Of a stretch of DNA of 64,000 nucleotides, positions 1 through 10,485 are shown one piece after another. Origin of the DNA: Bacillus salipaludis (lineage in GTDB: Bacteria; Bacillota; Bacilli; Bacillales_B; DSM-18226). A program made the position numbers and the translations under genes. The notes beneath the pieces are model-generated. The model ran no database searches and was not told the DNA's origin. It was given only the letters and a program-made list of their open reading frames with translations. Position 1 is the first letter of the stretch; the number at the start of each line of letters is the position of its first letter. The stretch is taken from assembly GCF_004358205.1 (NCBI RefSeq), contig NZ_SMYO01000007.1:62001-126000 (forward strand). Reading direction: 5' to 3'.

Positions 1-44
1 CTGCACCTGAGGATGCAATGAAATACGTTTATGGGGAAATGTAA
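1..44 (+). CDS. bkdAA: Branched-chain 2-oxoacid dehydrogenase E1 alpha, C-terminal end only
   Basis: Only the last 13 codons are inside the window. Read from base 3 they give a tail ending KYVYGEM before TAA at 42-44. It lies 13 bases upstream of the E1 beta gene, in the position E1 alpha occupies in bkd operons, and the short tail is compatible with it. The call rests mostly on operon position. Confidence 0.7.
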   Translation, partial: APEDAMKYVYGEM

Positions 45-57
45 GGGGGGACGTAAC

Positions 58-1041
58 ATGGCAGTAATTTCTTATATAGATGCGGTGACAATGGCCATAC
101 GTGAAGAAATGGAAAGAGACCCTAAGGTGTTTGTACTTGGGGAAGATGTTGGTAAAAAGGGTGGTGTATTTAAGGCTACACAAGGATTGTATGAACAATT
201 TGGAGAAGAGCGAGTAATTGATACACCGCTTGCTGAATCAGCCATAGCAGGAGTAGGAATCGGTGCAGCTATGTATGGTATGCGGCCGATTGCAGAAATG
301 CAGTTTGCTGACTTTATCATGCCTGCTGTAAACCAAATTATTTCAGAGGCAGCGAAAATTCGCTATCGATCAAATAATGACTGGAATTGTCCAATTGTTA
401 TTCGTGCTCCATACGGCGGAGGGGTTCATGGTGCATTGTATCACTCTCAATCTGTTGAAGCGGTATTTGCAAATCAACCTGGATTAAAAATTGTTATGCC
501 ATCTACTCCTTATGATGTAAAAGGTTTATTAAAAGCAGCTATACGTGATAATGACCCTGTTCTTTTCTTCGAGCATAAACGGGCCTACCGTTTGATTAAA
601 GGAGAAGTTCCGACTGATGATTATACGCTTCCAATTGGAAAAGCTGATGTGAAACGTGAAGGCGATGATATTACGGTCATTACTTATGGTCTGTGTGTTC
701 ATTTTGCCCTCCAAGCTGCCGAAAAACTGGCTAAGGACGGAATTTCAACCCATATTCTTGATTTAAGAACAGTTTACCCACTGGATAAGGAAGCGATTAT
801 TGAAGCTGCCTCCAAAACCGGGAAGGTTCTGCTCGTTACAGAAGACAATAAAGAAGGCAGTATTTTGGGGGAGGTATCTGCCATTATAGCTGAAAATTGC
901 TTATTCGATTTAGATGCACCTATTAAACGCTTGGCTGGACCGGATATACCGGCCATGCCGTATGCACCGACGATGGAAAAATACTTTATGGTAAATCCTG
1001 ATAAAGTTGAAAAAGCAATGAGAGAATTAGCAGAATTTTAA
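58..1041 (+). CDS. bkdAB: Branched-chain 2-oxoacid dehydrogenase E1 beta subunit
   Basis: With E1 alpha this thiamine-diphosphate enzyme decarboxylates 2-oxoisovalerate, 2-oxoisocaproate and 2-oxo-3-methylvalerate and passes the acyl group to the E2 lipoyl arm, in the cytoplasm. The 327-residue protein has family landmarks: GEDVG near residue 28, TPLAESAIAGVGIG near 56, HGALYHSQS near 130 and the C-terminal transketolase-type domain. The ATG at 58 is chosen because a G-rich site (GGGGGG, 45-50) precedes it by the right distance; an in-frame ATG at 31 lies inside the E1 alpha end and lacks such a site. It is cotranscribed with bkdAA and bkdB. Pyruvate dehydrogenase E1 beta is the nearest alternative; the mut, mce and pccB neighbours favour the branched-chain role. 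Confidence 0.9.
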   Translation: MAVISYIDAVTMAIREEMERDPKVFVLGEDVGKKGGVFKATQGLYEQFGEERVIDTPLAESAIAGVGIGAAMYGMRPIAEMQFADFIMPAVNQIISEAAKIRYRSNNDWNCPIVIRAPYGGGVHGALYHSQSVEAVFANQPGLKIVMPSTPYDVKGLLKAAIRDNDPVLFFEHKRAYRLIKGEVPTDDYTLPIGKADVKREGDDITVITYGLCVHFALQAAEKLAKDGISTHILDLRTVYPLDKEAIIEAASKTGKVLLVTEDNKEGSILGEVSAIIAENCLFDLDAPIKRLAGPDIPAMPYAPTMEKYFMVNPDKVEKAMRELAEF

Positions 1042-1104
1042 GGTGCAATTTTTTTAGCTGAAGAATAATCCACAGTAGTAAATGCACTAAGGAGGTTTTA
1101 TGCA

Positions 1105-2397
1105 TTGGCAGTTGAACAAATAAAAATGCCTCAACTAGGTGAAAGTGTTACAGAGGGTACCATTAGTAAATGGCTTGTTTCTGTTGGGGATAAGGTAAAT
1201 AAATATGATCCACTTGCAGAGGTTATGACAGATAAGGTAAATGCAGAAGTCCCGTCTTCATTTACAGGAATGATTAAAGAACTAATTGCCGGAGAAGGCG
1301 ATACATTGTCTGTTGGTGAAATCATTTGTACGATTGAGATAGAGGGCGGAGAAACGGATGGTGAGACAAAAGCAAAAGCAGCTGCTGTAGAAGAAAAATC
1401 AGCCGATAGGGGAACTGAGGCTGCAGATAAAGGAAATGTTGGCCGATATTCACCCGCGGTTTTAAAGCTCTCTCAGGAGCATGGAATTGACTTGACTCAA
1501 GTGCATGGAACAGGTGCCGGAGGCAGAATTACCAGAAAAGATTTGCAAAAATTGATTGAGTCCGGAAACATACCTGCAGGATCTCCAAAGACAGAACCAA
1601 TCAAGCAGTCTGAAATTCAGCCTTCTGCCTTGCCGGAAACGGCTCAACCTGAGCCAAAACAGGCTGCAACTTCCGTAAATGTGCCAGTTGGGACAGGTGA
1701 CATTGAAATACCTGTTACAGGTGTCCGTAAAGCGATTGCGGCTAACATGCTGCGAAGTAAACACGAAGCGCCACATGCTTGGACAATGATAGAGGTTGAT
1801 GCCACGAATTTGGTAGACTACCGCAATTCCATTAAAGATGAGTTTAAGAAAAAAGAGGGCTTCAATTTAACTTTCTTTGCATTCTTTGTAAAAGCAGTTG
1901 CTCAAGGCTTGAAGGAATTCCCACAAATCAACTCAATGTGGGCCGGGGATAAAATTATTCAAAAGAAGGATATTAATATTTCGATTGCCGTTGCAACTGA
2001 TGATGCGTTATACGTTCCTGTTATTAAGCTGGCGGACGAAAAAACAATTAAAGGAATTGCCCGTGAAATTTCCGAGCTTGCTGTTAAGGTTAGAAATGGA
2101 AAACTAAAGTCCGAGGATATGCAAGGTGGAACATTTACCGTCAACAATACCGGTTCATTCGGATCTGTTCAATCCATGGGCATCATCAATTACCCGCAAG
2201 CAGCTATTCTGCAGGTTGAATCAATTGTGAAGCGTCCGGTAGTCATGAATAATGGAATGATTGCCGTACGTGATATGGTGAATTTATGTATGTCTCTAGA
2301 CCACCGAGTTTTAGACGGACTTGTTTGCGGACGATTCTTACAACGAGTTAAAGAAATACTTGAAAATACATCAAAAACTACAACTTCCATCTATTAA
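1105..2397 (+). CDS. bkdB: Branched-chain 2-oxoacid dehydrogenase E2 (dihydrolipoyl acyltransferase)
   Basis: This is the core of the branched-chain complex and transfers the acyl group from lipoyl to CoA. The 430-residue protein has an N-terminal lipoyl domain with the lipoylated lysine in MTDKVNAEVPS (about K44). An acidic/alanine-rich linker follows, then a peripheral-subunit binding domain near 112-150, a second Pro/Gln-rich linker and a catalytic domain with DHRVLDG near 399-405. The start is TTG, placed 8-9 bases after AAGGAGG; the ATG at 1100 is out of frame. The hairpin at 2401 ends the operon. It could serve pyruvate dehydrogenase, but the neighbours favour branched-chain substrates. 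Confidence 0.92.
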   Translation: MAVEQIKMPQLGESVTEGTISKWLVSVGDKVNKYDPLAEVMTDKVNAEVPSSFTGMIKELIAGEGDTLSVGEIICTIEIEGGETDGETKAKAAAVEEKSADRGTEAADKGNVGRYSPAVLKLSQEHGIDLTQVHGTGAGGRITRKDLQKLIESGNIPAGSPKTEPIKQSEIQPSALPETAQPEPKQAATSVNVPVGTGDIEIPVTGVRKAIAANMLRSKHEAPHAWTMIEVDATNLVDYRNSIKDEFKKKEGFNLTFFAFFVKAVAQGLKEFPQINSMWAGDKIIQKKDINISIAVATDDALYVPVIKLADEKTIKGIAREISELAVKVRNGKLKSEDMQGGTFTVNNTGSFGSVQSMGIINYPQAAILQVESIVKRPVVMNNGMIAVRDMVNLCMSLDHRVLDGLVCGRFLQRVKEILENTSKTTTSIY

Positions 2398-2400
2398 AGA

Positions 2401-2430
2401 GTACCGCCAGTTTTTCTGGCGGTACTTTTC
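2401..2430 (+). terminator. Rho-independent terminator of the bkd operon
   Basis: A perfect 10-bp stem (2401-2410 with 2416-2425) with a 5-base T loop is followed by a T run. It separates bkd from the mut operon. Confidence 0.9.
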
Positions 2431-2509
2431 TTATTGATTGTAACGGGTTTGTACCATAAAATAGAATTAATTGAATATTTATTATTTTGCTTGGAGGGAG
2501 TTGTCAAGT

Positions 2510-4432
2510 TTGGAAGATTTGCGCAATCAGTCTTTTCCTTCAAAAACAAAACTTGATTGGAAAGCTAAAGCCGAAGAATCCTTAAAAGGGAAAAAAGTTG
2601 AGTCCTTGCAAAGCCCAACATATGAAAACATTATTTTGAAACCGCTTTATTCTAAAGAAGATCAGAAAACACCCTCTGAGTATCCGGGCCAATCGGATTT
2701 TAGACGTGGTACATTCCCGCTTGGATATGTAATGAATGATTGGAAGGTGGCTCAGCGGATTTCTTATTCAACTATTCATGAACTAAGAGAAAAACTCATA
2801 TCTGCCGTCAGTAAAGGGCAAACGGCCATTTCGTTTGAAGTTTCAAAAGCTTTATTTGAATCCGATGCTGATGTAGCTAGTTTGTTCATGGATTTGGCCG
2901 AAAACTTTCCAATTGCCATTGATTCAAAAGGTTTGCAGGCGGCCTTATTAGCAAAATTATCTAAAGGAAATAACGAAAAAATTACTGGATATATTGGTAC
3001 TGACCCCATTTCACTTTTTGGCGAAGAAGGAAATTTTTCAAAAGAATTGCTCCCTGCGTGGGTAGAAAATATCAAGACAGCTGAAAAGGTTTTTCCAAAT
3101 TTACGTACGATCCTGATTAACACATCCATCTATCAGAACAGCGGGGCAAATGCTGTTCAAGAACTGGGAATTGCTGCAGCCACAGGTGTATTCTATCTCC
3201 AACAGTTTATTGAGAGTGGTATGAAGCTTGAGAAAATTCTTTCAAAAATGATTTTTCAATTCTCAATTGGCAGCAACTTTTTTATGGAAATAGCTAAGCT
3301 TAGGGCAGCACGAATGATCTGGAGTAGAATAGCGGAAGCCTATGGGGCTCATAAAAATAACAGGGGTATAGAAATTGCTGCAGAAACCTCTACATTTACA
3401 AAAACTATCTATGATCCACATGTTAACCTTCTTCGTGCCGGCAATGAAGCGTTTGCAGCTGTAATTGGGGGCATACAGTATTTGCATGTTGGTGCTTTTG
3501 ATGAAATTACAGGTCCCAATTCTTTTTCAGAAAGAATCGCAAGAAATACACAGCTAATTTTAAAAAATGAAGCGCATCTGAAAAATATTATTGACCCAGC
3601 GGGCGGCTCATGGTATGTCGAAGAATTAACAACAGAATTGGCTGAAAAAGCATGGGAGTTCTTTCAGCAGATTGAAATAAACGGCGGAATTCTGAAAGTA
3701 TTGCAAACCGGTTGGCTCCAAAATGAGATCGCAACAGTTAGAAACAAAAGAATGAAAGATTCTTTTACAAGAAAACAAAGTATTGTAGGTACAAATGTGT
3801 ATGCAAATCTGGATGAAACCGTTCCTGCTCTCATAAAGGAACAAGAAGCAGCCTATTTAGTTTCTCAATCATTGGAAGATGTATTAAACGGTGCCGAGCC
3901 TCAATTTTTACAGATGAATAAAATAGAGTCTGCGATTGAAATGAATCCTTTAGTGAAAAAAAGATTGGCAGAGCCGTATGAGGAACTAAGGAAAAAGGCA
4001 AAGGAAATCGAGGGAAGGTCGAGTTCTAAACCGATTATGTCGATGATTTGTCTTGGGGAATTAAAACAGTATAAAGCAAGATTTGACTTTATGCGAGGAT
4101 TCGTTTCCGCTGGGGGAATAAACGCAGTTGGAAGTGAGCCAATTTTTTCAAAGGAATCAGCTGAGGCGTTTGTTGCAAGTCAAGAAACGCAGCATTTTTG
4201 TCTATGCGGCGATAACGAACAATATGAGACAATTGGTCATGAGATCTTATTATTCATAAAAGCTAAGTTTCCGGATAAGCTCTTTTATTTAGCTGGATTA
4301 CCGGATCAGGATCAACAAGTACAGTGGAATCATGAAGGTATTGAAGAGTTCGTTCATGTAAAAAGCAATTGCTATGAAACACTTTCTCATATACTTACTG
4401 AAATGGAGGTGAGGGCCGATGCAAAAGCCTGA
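2510..4432 (+). CDS. mutA: Methylmalonyl-CoA mutase small (beta) subunit
   Basis: This is the non-catalytic partner of MutB in the adenosylcobalamin-dependent isomerisation of methylmalonyl-CoA and succinyl-CoA. The protein of about 640 residues has the mutase barrel ([44 protein letters not shown]). Its C-terminal Rossmann-like domain lacks the cobalamin DxHxxG motif, as expected for the small subunit. TTG at 2510 follows GGAGGGAG by 9 bases; TTG at 2501 and further upstream codons are possible but badly spaced. Its last 14 bases overlap mutB, suggesting translational coupling. Placement just after bkd fits disposal of propionyl-CoA from valine and isoleucine. Confidence 0.9.
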   Translation: MEDLRNQSFPSKTKLDWKAKAEESLKGKKVESLQSPTYENIILKPLYSKEDQKTPSEYPGQSDFRRGTFPLGYVMNDWKVAQRISYSTIHELREKLISAVSKGQTAISFEVSKALFESDADVASLFMDLAENFPIAIDSKGLQAALLAKLSKGNNEKITGYIGTDPISLFGEEGNFSKELLPAWVENIKTAEKVFPNLRTILINTSIYQNSGANAVQELGIAAATGVFYLQQFIESGMKLEKILSKMIFQFSIGSNFFMEIAKLRAARMIWSRIAEAYGAHKNNRGIEIAAETSTFTKTIYDPHVNLLRAGNEAFAAVIGGIQYLHVGAFDEITGPNSFSERIARNTQLILKNEAHLKNIIDPAGGSWYVEELTTELAEKAWEFFQQIEINGGILKVLQTGWLQNEIATVRNKRMKDSFTRKQSIVGTNVYANLDETVPALIKEQEAAYLVSQSLEDVLNGAEPQFLQMNKIESAIEMNPLVKKRLAEPYEELRKKAKEIEGRSSSKPIMSMICLGELKQYKARFDFMRGFVSAGGINAVGSEPIFSKESAEAFVASQETQHFCLCGDNEQYETIGHEILLFIKAKFPDKLFYLAGLPDQDQQVQWNHEGIEEFVHVKSNCYETLSHILTEMEVRADAKA

Positions 4433-6611
4433 TTTTCAAAACCTGCGCCTTTTTACTGAGCAACCGCTCAATAATAAAAAACAATGGGAAGAAAAAGTGG
4501 AACAAGAGCTAAATTCGTCCATCGAAGATTTACTTTTTGAAACTAATGAACAAATCAAGTTGAAGGCTCTTTATACAAAAGAGGACTTGGAAGGCTTGAA
4601 TCATCTAGACGATCTGCCGGGGCTTCCGCCGTATACACGTGGTCCGTATCCAACCATGTATGTCAACAGGCCGTGGACGGTAAGGCAATATGCTGGATTC
4701 TCAACTGCTGAGGAGAGTAATGCGTTTTATCGCCGGAATTTGGCAATGGGACAAAAGGGTTTGTCGGTTGCATTTGATTTGGCAACCCATCGCGGCTATG
4801 ATTCTGACCATCCCCGGGTTGTCGGCGATGTTGGAAAAGCCGGAGTGGCAATCGATTCGATTCTTGATATGAAAACACTTTTCGATGGAATTCCACTTGA
4901 TCAAATGTCGGTATCGATGACGATGAATGGGGCGGTCCTGCCAATTCTAGCTTTCTTCATTGTTACCGCCGAGGAACAGGGCGTTAGTCAGGAAAAGCTT
5001 TCCGGAACGATTCAAAACGATATTTTAAAAGAATATATGGTGCGAAACACTTATATTTATCCACCTGAGATGTCGATGAAAATTATCGCTGATATTTTTG
5101 AGTATACTTCTAAATATATGCCAAAGTTTAATAGTATTAGTATTTCCGGCTATCACATGCAGGAAGCAGGTGCTCCTGCTGACCTGGAGCTTGCTTACAC
5201 ACTAGCGGATGGATTGGAATATGTTCGGACAGGACTTAAAGCCGGGATTGAAATCGATTCATTTGTACCAAGATTGTCATTTTTTTGGGCAATTGGAATG
5301 AATTATTTCATGGAAGTGGCAAAAATGCGCGCTGCACGGTTAATTTGGGCAAAAATGATGAAATCATTTAATCCTAAGAATGATAAGTCATTAGCCTTAC
5401 GAACCCATTCACAAACGTCCGGTTGGAGTTTGACAGAACAAGACCCATTTAATAATGTGACTCGTACATTGATTGAAGCGCATGCTGCAGCTATGGGGCA
5501 TACACAATCCCTGCATACCAATGCACTAGATGAAGCGATTGCTTTGCCAACGGATTTCTCTGCTCGAATTGCTCGGAACACACAACTATTTCTTCAGGAG
5601 GAATCAGGAATCACGAAGGTAATTGACCCTTGGGCAGGATCCTATTATGTTGAGAAGCTGACTGATGAATTGGTACAAAGAGCTTGGATGCATATCGAAG
5701 AAATTGAAGGGCTTGGCGGAATGGCGAAAGCGATTGAAACTGGTCTTCCAAAAATGAGAATTGAAGAGGCAGCCGCACGGAGACAGGCGCAAATTGATTC
5801 CGGTAAAGAAATCATTATTGGTGTAAACCGTTATCGTTTAGAGAAAGAAGAGCCAATTGATATTTTAGATATTGATAATACAGCTGTTCGATTGAAACAA
5901 ATCGAAAAATTAAATACGTTAAAGCAAAGTAGGGATGATCAAAAGGTACAGGAATCACTTAACGCCTTGACGAAAGCGGCAGAAGCTGGTGAAGGAAATC
6001 TGTTAGAGCTCTCAGTAAAGGCAGCAAGAGCAAGAGCAACGCTCGGAGAAATTTCTGATGCCATCGAAAAAGTGGCCAAAAGGCATAAAGCAATCATCTA
6101 TTCGATTAGCGGTGTATACAGCTCAGCCTTTAGCAACGAAGAGGAAATCACGGTTGTGAAGGAAATGGCTGACGAGTTCCTCGAAAATGAAGGAAGAAGA
6201 CCACGAATTTTGATTGCCAAAATGGGTCAGGATGGCCATGACCGTGGAGCAAAGGTGATTGCAACAGCCTTTGCGGATCTTGGGTTTGATGTCGACATCG
6301 GTCCATTGTTTCAAACACCGGAAGAAACCGCTTTGCAGGCAGTAGAAAATGATGTCCACGTCATTGGGATGAGTTCACTTGCCGCCGGACATAAAACTTT
6401 ACTCCCACAGCTTATCGACGAATTGAAAAAGCTGGGCAGGGAGGATATTTTAGTTGTTGCAGGAGGAGTTATTCCGGCCCAGGATTATCGATTCTTATAT
6501 GATCACGGTGCGGCAGCTATTTTTGGACCTGGAACCGTCATTCCGGTAGCAGCACAAAAGGTTATTAAGGCAATCTATCAACAGCTCGGCTATGAGGAAG
6601 TGGCGGAATAA
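4419..6611 (+). CDS. mutB: Methylmalonyl-CoA mutase large (alpha) subunit
   Basis: Catalytic subunit. It binds adenosylcobalamin and methylmalonyl-CoA and makes succinyl-CoA. The 730-residue protein shows the substrate-barrel signature [12 protein letters not shown] near residue 68, [16 protein letters not shown] near 328, and [17 protein letters not shown]. The C-terminal cobalamin domain carries [13 protein letters not shown], with D605-G606-H607; H607 is the predicted lower axial ligand. It starts at ATG inside the end of mutA, and its TAA abuts the ATG of meaB with no gap, so the three genes form a tight operon. Confidence 0.96.
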   Translation: MQKPDFQNLRLFTEQPLNNKKQWEEKVEQELNSSIEDLLFETNEQIKLKALYTKEDLEGLNHLDDLPGLPPYTRGPYPTMYVNRPWTVRQYAGFSTAEESNAFYRRNLAMGQKGLSVAFDLATHRGYDSDHPRVVGDVGKAGVAIDSILDMKTLFDGIPLDQMSVSMTMNGAVLPILAFFIVTAEEQGVSQEKLSGTIQNDILKEYMVRNTYIYPPEMSMKIIADIFEYTSKYMPKFNSISISGYHMQEAGAPADLELAYTLADGLEYVRTGLKAGIEIDSFVPRLSFFWAIGMNYFMEVAKMRAARLIWAKMMKSFNPKNDKSLALRTHSQTSGWSLTEQDPFNNVTRTLIEAHAAAMGHTQSLHTNALDEAIALPTDFSARIARNTQLFLQEESGITKVIDPWAGSYYVEKLTDELVQRAWMHIEEIEGLGGMAKAIETGLPKMRIEEAAARRQAQIDSGKEIIIGVNRYRLEKEEPIDILDIDNTAVRLKQIEKLNTLKQSRDDQKVQESLNALTKAAEAGEGNLLELSVKAARARATLGEISDAIEKVAKRHKAIIYSISGVYSSAFSNEEEITVVKEMADEFLENEGRRPRILIAKMGQDGHDRGAKVIATAFADLGFDVDIGPLFQTPEETALQAVENDVHVIGMSSLAAGHKTLLPQLIDELKKLGREDILVVAGGVIPAQDYRFLYDHGAAAIFGPGTVIPVAAQKVIKAIYQQLGYEEVAE

Positions 6612-7736
6612 ATGGCGGCTGATCAAAAACCGGAATGGAGCGATCCATCAAATCCAGATTTATGTTCAAGTGTAGTAAGAAAGGGGCAAGAGCTTGAAGG
6701 TCAATCAACTTCCCTTCAAAAAAGTTCTCGATTCAAAAAGCGCAATACCCAAGCGGTTTCTGTAGAGGAATTATATAACGGGGTATCGGAGGGGAATCGA
6801 AGCATGCTTGCCCGTGCCATTACGCTTGTAGAAAGCAATGCTGAGCATCATTTTGAAAAAGCACAGGAACTGCTGCAGAAGCTTTTACCCTACACTGGGA
6901 AGTCTATTCGGATTGGAATTACCGGAGTGCCCGGAGCCGGGAAAAGTACTTTCATTGAAGCGTTTGGAGAGTATCTATGCAGCTTAGGTTTAAAGGTTGC
7001 GGTTTTAGCGATTGATCCAAGCTCTAGTATTAGCGGCGGAAGTATTTTAGGTGATAAAACACGGATGGAGCAATTATCAAGAAATCCTCTCGCTTTTATC
7101 CGGCCTTCGCCATCTGCAGGAAAGCTTGGCGGTGTGCATCGAAAAACAAGGGAATCAATGCTCCTTTGCGAGGCAGCCGGTTTTGAGGTGATTTTAATCG
7201 AAACGGTTGGCGTTGGGCAAAGTGAAGTCATTATCAGGGATATGGTCGATTTTTTCATGCTTCTAGTATTAACAGGTGCCGGTGATGAATTGCAGGGAAT
7301 GAAAAAAGGGATTATGGAGCTGGCCGATGCCATTGTTGTTCATAAGGCAGATGGTGAGAATAAGCCCATAGCGGAAAAAACACGAAATGACTATAACCGC
7401 ATTCTTCATTTTCTTCAGCCTGCGACAAAAGGCTGGGCTACCAAAGCATATACCTGCTCCTCGTTAACCTTGGAGGGCATAAGTCGAATTTGGGAAATGA
7501 TTCAATCTTTCGAGCAGAAGGGTAAATCCTCTGGAGTTTTTAATGAACGCAGAAAGGCGCAATCACGGGAATGGCTCTATGCATTAATTAGTGACCAGCT
7601 TCACTACCATTTTTACCATCATCCAGGGGTGAAAAACCAACTGCCAAAAATAGAAAATGAAGTAATTGCCGGAGAAAAAACGGTCGCTTCGGCAGTAGAA
7701 AGTCTTTTTCGGACATTCTTGGATTCAACTTTGTGA
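6612..7736 (+). CDS. meaB: Methylmalonyl-CoA mutase chaperone GTPase MeaB (G3E family)
   Basis: G3E P-loop GTPases of this family gate cofactor loading and protect methylmalonyl-CoA mutase from inactivation. The Walker A motif GVPGAGKST lies near residues 104-112, followed by AIDPSSSISGGSILGDKTRM, ETVGVGQSE and the base-recognition HKADG. The 374-residue protein has an N-terminal extension of about 45 residues compared with E. coli ArgK/YgfD; translation from the ATG touching the mutB stop is the simplest reading, but an internal start cannot be excluded. A terminator follows directly. Confidence 0.92.
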   Translation: MAADQKPEWSDPSNPDLCSSVVRKGQELEGQSTSLQKSSRFKKRNTQAVSVEELYNGVSEGNRSMLARAITLVESNAEHHFEKAQELLQKLLPYTGKSIRIGITGVPGAGKSTFIEAFGEYLCSLGLKVAVLAIDPSSSISGGSILGDKTRMEQLSRNPLAFIRPSPSAGKLGGVHRKTRESMLLCEAAGFEVILIETVGVGQSEVIIRDMVDFFMLLVLTGAGDELQGMKKGIMELADAIVVHKADGENKPIAEKTRNDYNRILHFLQPATKGWATKAYTCSSLTLEGISRIWEMIQSFEQKGKSSGVFNERRKAQSREWLYALISDQLHYHFYHHPGVKNQLPKIENEVIAGEKTVASAVESLFRTFLDSTL

Positions 7737-7764
7737 CGGTAATGGCTGATTACCGTCTTTTTTT
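7735..7764 (+). terminator. Terminator of mutAB-meaB
   Basis: A perfect 9-bp stem (7735-7743 with 7749-7757) and a T run. The stem begins within the meaB stop codon. Confidence 0.9.
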
Positions 7765-7788
7765 ATTGAACTTTTTGGAAAAAATAGT

Positions 7789-7840
7789 GTAATATTCACC
7801 CATTTCATACAAAAAATGGTAATATTATTTTGGTAATATT
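7789..7840 (+). promoter_or_regulatory. Triplicated GTAATATT motif upstream of the lipoprotein gene
   Basis: GTAATATT occurs at 7789, 7819 and 7833, within an AT-rich leader of about 190 bases. The last two sit in the longer repeat TGGTAATATT, 14 bases apart. The spacing suggests a repeated protein site, but AT richness makes chance plausible. No clear -35/-10 pair was assigned. Confidence 0.3.
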
Positions 7841-7954
7841 TTAGTTTGCAAGAACCAAACATAGAATGGTGGATTGATAGGGAAAATAGCAGGGATACAT
7901 AAAGAATTGTTTATTTAAAACAGAAAAAATAGAATGCTAGTTGGAGAGTGAAAC

Positions 7955-9289
7955 ATGTTAAAAAAACTTATATTATTAATCATGGCCTCCGTATTATTTA
8001 TTACTGGTTGCCAAGCAGTTAAAGGTGTAGATTTGAACAAATTGGTTCTTAGCAGTTCAAAAATTAATTCCGCTGAGAGCAAAACAACTGCTTCATTAGA
8101 TTTAAAATACGCAAAATCGAAAGTAAAAGACAAGGATTTCCTAAAAGTACTTACCCTTCTCGACAATGCAAAATTAGAAGTTTACACAAAAATGCAAGAT
8201 GCCAATACTGTTTCCATTACCGGAAACATCATTCTTCATAATAAAGGCAAGATTCCATTACGATTATATATGGACAAAAAATATACGGTGATTCAACTTG
8301 ATAATGCCAAGAAACCAGTTCGCGTTTCGATGGATAATGGAACCTCACCAGATCAAAAATTGATTAAAGATGTGCAAACAAAATTAATGGCTCCAGTTGT
8401 AAGGAATTTGCCAAATCCTTTCCCGGCCCATCTTAAGGTAACGGCAAATACCACGGATAAAGTCCATGGAGTTAAAGTAAAAGGTCATCGTGTTCAAGCA
8501 AAGGTATACGCAAATGAAGTGCCAAAGCTCCTTGAGTCCTTCCTTACAAATTTATCAAAGGATGAAAAGGCAATTACAGATATTGTGAATGCTTTGAATG
8601 AAATTAATAAAGTCGCTGGCGATGACACCAAAATGACAGCTGATGATCTTAGAGCTGGGATTGTGGAGTTTCAGAAGATGCTGCCAGAACTTAAAACTGA
8701 CCCAGAATTTAAAGCATTGTTAACAAGCAAAAATAATGTAAAAACAGATATTTTCTTAGACAAACATTATTACGAGAGAAAATCATATACGACCCTAAAT
8801 ATTGGCAGTATTCCAGATGGTGAAGGATTAACTGGTATCACATTAAAAATCAAAAATGAAACCTGGAATATTAATAAAAAGGTAAAAGCTTCAAAAATCG
8901 AAAAATATTCCAAATATCTTAACGAAAATGCTACTCCAGAACAATTTTTAGCTACGCTAGATAAAAAGAAAAGTGTTCTTTATTCTGCGATGACATCGTT
9001 GATGTATTCACCATCTAAAGTCTTGAAAAAATCACAAGTCAAAGTAACCAATAATAAAGGTAAAAAAGCAGATAAAATCACAGTCAAGAGCCTTAAAAAA
9101 GGTGATGTAATTAAAGTATACAGCAAGACAGGATCATTGATTGCTGCAAAAGAATCAACAGGCAAAACTGCTGTTTTAACTGTAAAGCAACTTGGAAAAA
9201 AATCAGGTAAGGTATATGTAAGTATTATCCGCTCTAAACATGCAGAAAGCAGCAAAGTGTCTATCTCTTTCAAGGCGGAGAAAAAATAA
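7955..9289 (+). CDS. Putative lipoprotein of unknown function
   Basis: I do not recognise the family. The 444-residue, lysine-rich protein starts with a lipoprotein signal: charged MLKK, a hydrophobic stretch, then the lipobox FITGC with the acylated cysteine near residue 19, so it should be anchored outside the membrane. The middle part resembles neither an enzyme nor a solute-binding protein that I can name. The last 90 or so residues (KVLKKSQVKVTNNKGKKADK onward) look like a beta-sandwich or Ig-like module of cell-surface proteins. It is monocistronic between two terminators, with SD TGGAGAG about 8 bases before ATG. Confidence 0.75.
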   Translation: MLKKLILLIMASVLFITGCQAVKGVDLNKLVLSSSKINSAESKTTASLDLKYAKSKVKDKDFLKVLTLLDNAKLEVYTKMQDANTVSITGNIILHNKGKIPLRLYMDKKYTVIQLDNAKKPVRVSMDNGTSPDQKLIKDVQTKLMAPVVRNLPNPFPAHLKVTANTTDKVHGVKVKGHRVQAKVYANEVPKLLESFLTNLSKDEKAITDIVNALNEINKVAGDDTKMTADDLRAGIVEFQKMLPELKTDPEFKALLTSKNNVKTDIFLDKHYYERKSYTTLNIGSIPDGEGLTGITLKIKNETWNINKKVKASKIEKYSKYLNENATPEQFLATLDKKKSVLYSAMTSLMYSPSKVLKKSQVKVTNNKGKKADKITVKSLKKGDVIKVYSKTGSLIAAKESTGKTAVLTVKQLGKKSGKVYVSIIRSKHAESSKVSISFKAEKK

Positions 9290-9307
9290 TGTGAAAACAG
9301 TAAGCGA

Positions 9308-9338
9308 CAGGGAGCCCAAGCCAGGCTCTCTGTTTTTA
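9308..9338 (+). terminator. Terminator after the lipoprotein gene
   Basis: A 9-bp stem with one G-U pair (9308-9316 with 9324-9332), followed by TTTTT. Confidence 0.85.
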
Positions 9339-9427
9339 TTTAAATTGGCGAAAATTTATTATTTGATATCCCTCCATTTTTACTGTTAATATGAACATAT
9401 AGGTATATTTTAGTGAGGAGCGATAAA

Positions 9428-9865
9428 ATGAGCATGGATTTTAATTTTTTTATGAATGATGTTGTCCGCCAGGCGCGTGAAGAAATCGTGTCAGCGGGTT
9501 ATCAAGAACTAAAAACACCTGAAGAGGTAGAACAGGCTCTTGAACAGAAGGGAACAACTCTTGTTATGATTAATTCTGTTTGCGGTTGTGCAGGCGGTAT
9601 TGCTCGCCCTGCAGCAGAACATGCACTTCATTATGATAAGCGTCCCGATCATCTTGTTACCGTTTTTGCCGGTCAGGATAAGGAAGCAACTGAAAAGGCT
9701 AGAGGCTATTTTACCGGCTATCCCCCATCCTCTCCATCTTTTGCCTTATTAAAAGATGGTAAAATTATTACAATGATTGAAAGACATCAAATTGAAGGCT
9801 TTGATCCAATGAATGTTGTTGGCAAATTGCAAAAAGAATTCGATCAACATTGTGAAGAAGTTTAA
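9428..9865 (+). CDS. brxB: Bacilliredoxin BrxB (YphP/YqiW family)
   Basis: A thioredoxin-fold protein that removes bacillithiol from mixed disulfides (de-bacillithiolation) in the cytoplasm. The 145-residue protein carries the hallmark CGC motif ([14 protein letters not shown]52 and C54) and the family C-terminal region. ATG at 9428 is used because GAGGAG at 9413-9418 is its ribosome binding site; the in-frame GTG at 9413 would lie on that site. The position after the bkd region matches B. subtilis yqiW. It has its own terminator. Confidence 0.93.
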   Translation: MSMDFNFFMNDVVRQAREEIVSAGYQELKTPEEVEQALEQKGTTLVMINSVCGCAGGIARPAAEHALHYDKRPDHLVTVFAGQDKEATEKARGYFTGYPPSSPSFALLKDGKIITMIERHQIEGFDPMNVVGKLQKEFDQHCEEV

Positions 9866-9872
9866 TATGTTA

Positions 9873-9909
9873 GAAAAAAGATGGTCAGCATACGACCATC
9901 TTTTTTTCT
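9873..9909 (+). terminator. Terminator of brxB
   Basis: A GATGGTC/GACCATC stem (9880-9886 with 9894-9900) with an upstream A run and a downstream T run that can extend it. Confidence 0.88.
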
Positions 9910-9970
9910 TTGTTCGTGCATGAAAGCAGAAAAAAGATGCAAACTAGGAAGAAAAAGGCAGGTGGAATTT

Positions 9971-10483
9971 ATGATAAAAATCTTATCACCCATCCTGATT
10001 GCTTTTTTCATTTCGCCGCTCTGGCCATTAGGTCATAACCCATTGTCAGGAGATCCCTTTATTATTGTAAATAAGAGCAACAATGAAATGGCTTTTATTG
10101 ATGATAATAAGGTGCAAACGGTGGTTAGTGTTGGAACCGGTAAAACACAGGAACTAACACCAGAGGGGCTTTTTACGGTTACAGTTAAAGCAAAAGACCC
10201 CTATTATCGTAAAAAAGATATTCCCGGCGGAAGTCCTAAAAATCCACTAGGATCAAGATGGATTGGATTTGATGCAAAGGGGACCGACGGACGAATCTAT
10301 GGAATTCACGGGACCAATCAACCAGCATCAATAGGGAAGTATGTTTCACAGGGCTGTATTCGTATGCAAAATGAGGTTATTACTTCACTATTTCCTCTCA
10401 TTCCACTTGGAACAAAAATTTTAGTGTTATCTACAAAAAAATCGTTTGAAAAGTTAGCCGTAGAAAATGGGGCAATTAAGTAA
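9971..10483 (+). CDS. yqjB: Secreted L,D-transpeptidase (YkuD fold)
   Basis: YkuD-type enzymes form or edit 3-3 cross-links in peptidoglycan, using a catalytic cysteine outside the membrane. The 170-residue protein has an N-terminal hydrophobic segment (residues 4-20), then the domain starting FIIVNKSNNEMAF and the active-site signature HGTNQPASIG...SQGCIRMQN, with H113 and C129. There is no LysM domain. ATG at 9971 follows AGGTGG; an upstream in-frame start at 9881 falls inside the preceding terminator. Its place after brxB matches B. subtilis yqjB. Confidence 0.87.
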   Translation: MIKILSPILIAFFISPLWPLGHNPLSGDPFIIVNKSNNEMAFIDDNKVQTVVSVGTGKTQELTPEGLFTVTVKAKDPYYRKKDIPGGSPKNPLGSRWIGFDAKGTDGRIYGIHGTNQPASIGKYVSQGCIRMQNEVITSLFPLIPLGTKILVLSTKKSFEKLAVENGAIK

Positions 10484-10485
10484 GG

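Noticed and set aside
1100..1102. ATG at 1100 as the start of bkdB
   Set aside because: It is out of frame with the lipoyl domain; TTG at 1105 is in frame with a proper ribosome site.
2425..2500. Possible cre site (TGTAACGGGTTTG) before mutA
   Set aside because: The central CG is out of register with the cre consensus by one base, so the match fails at essential positions.
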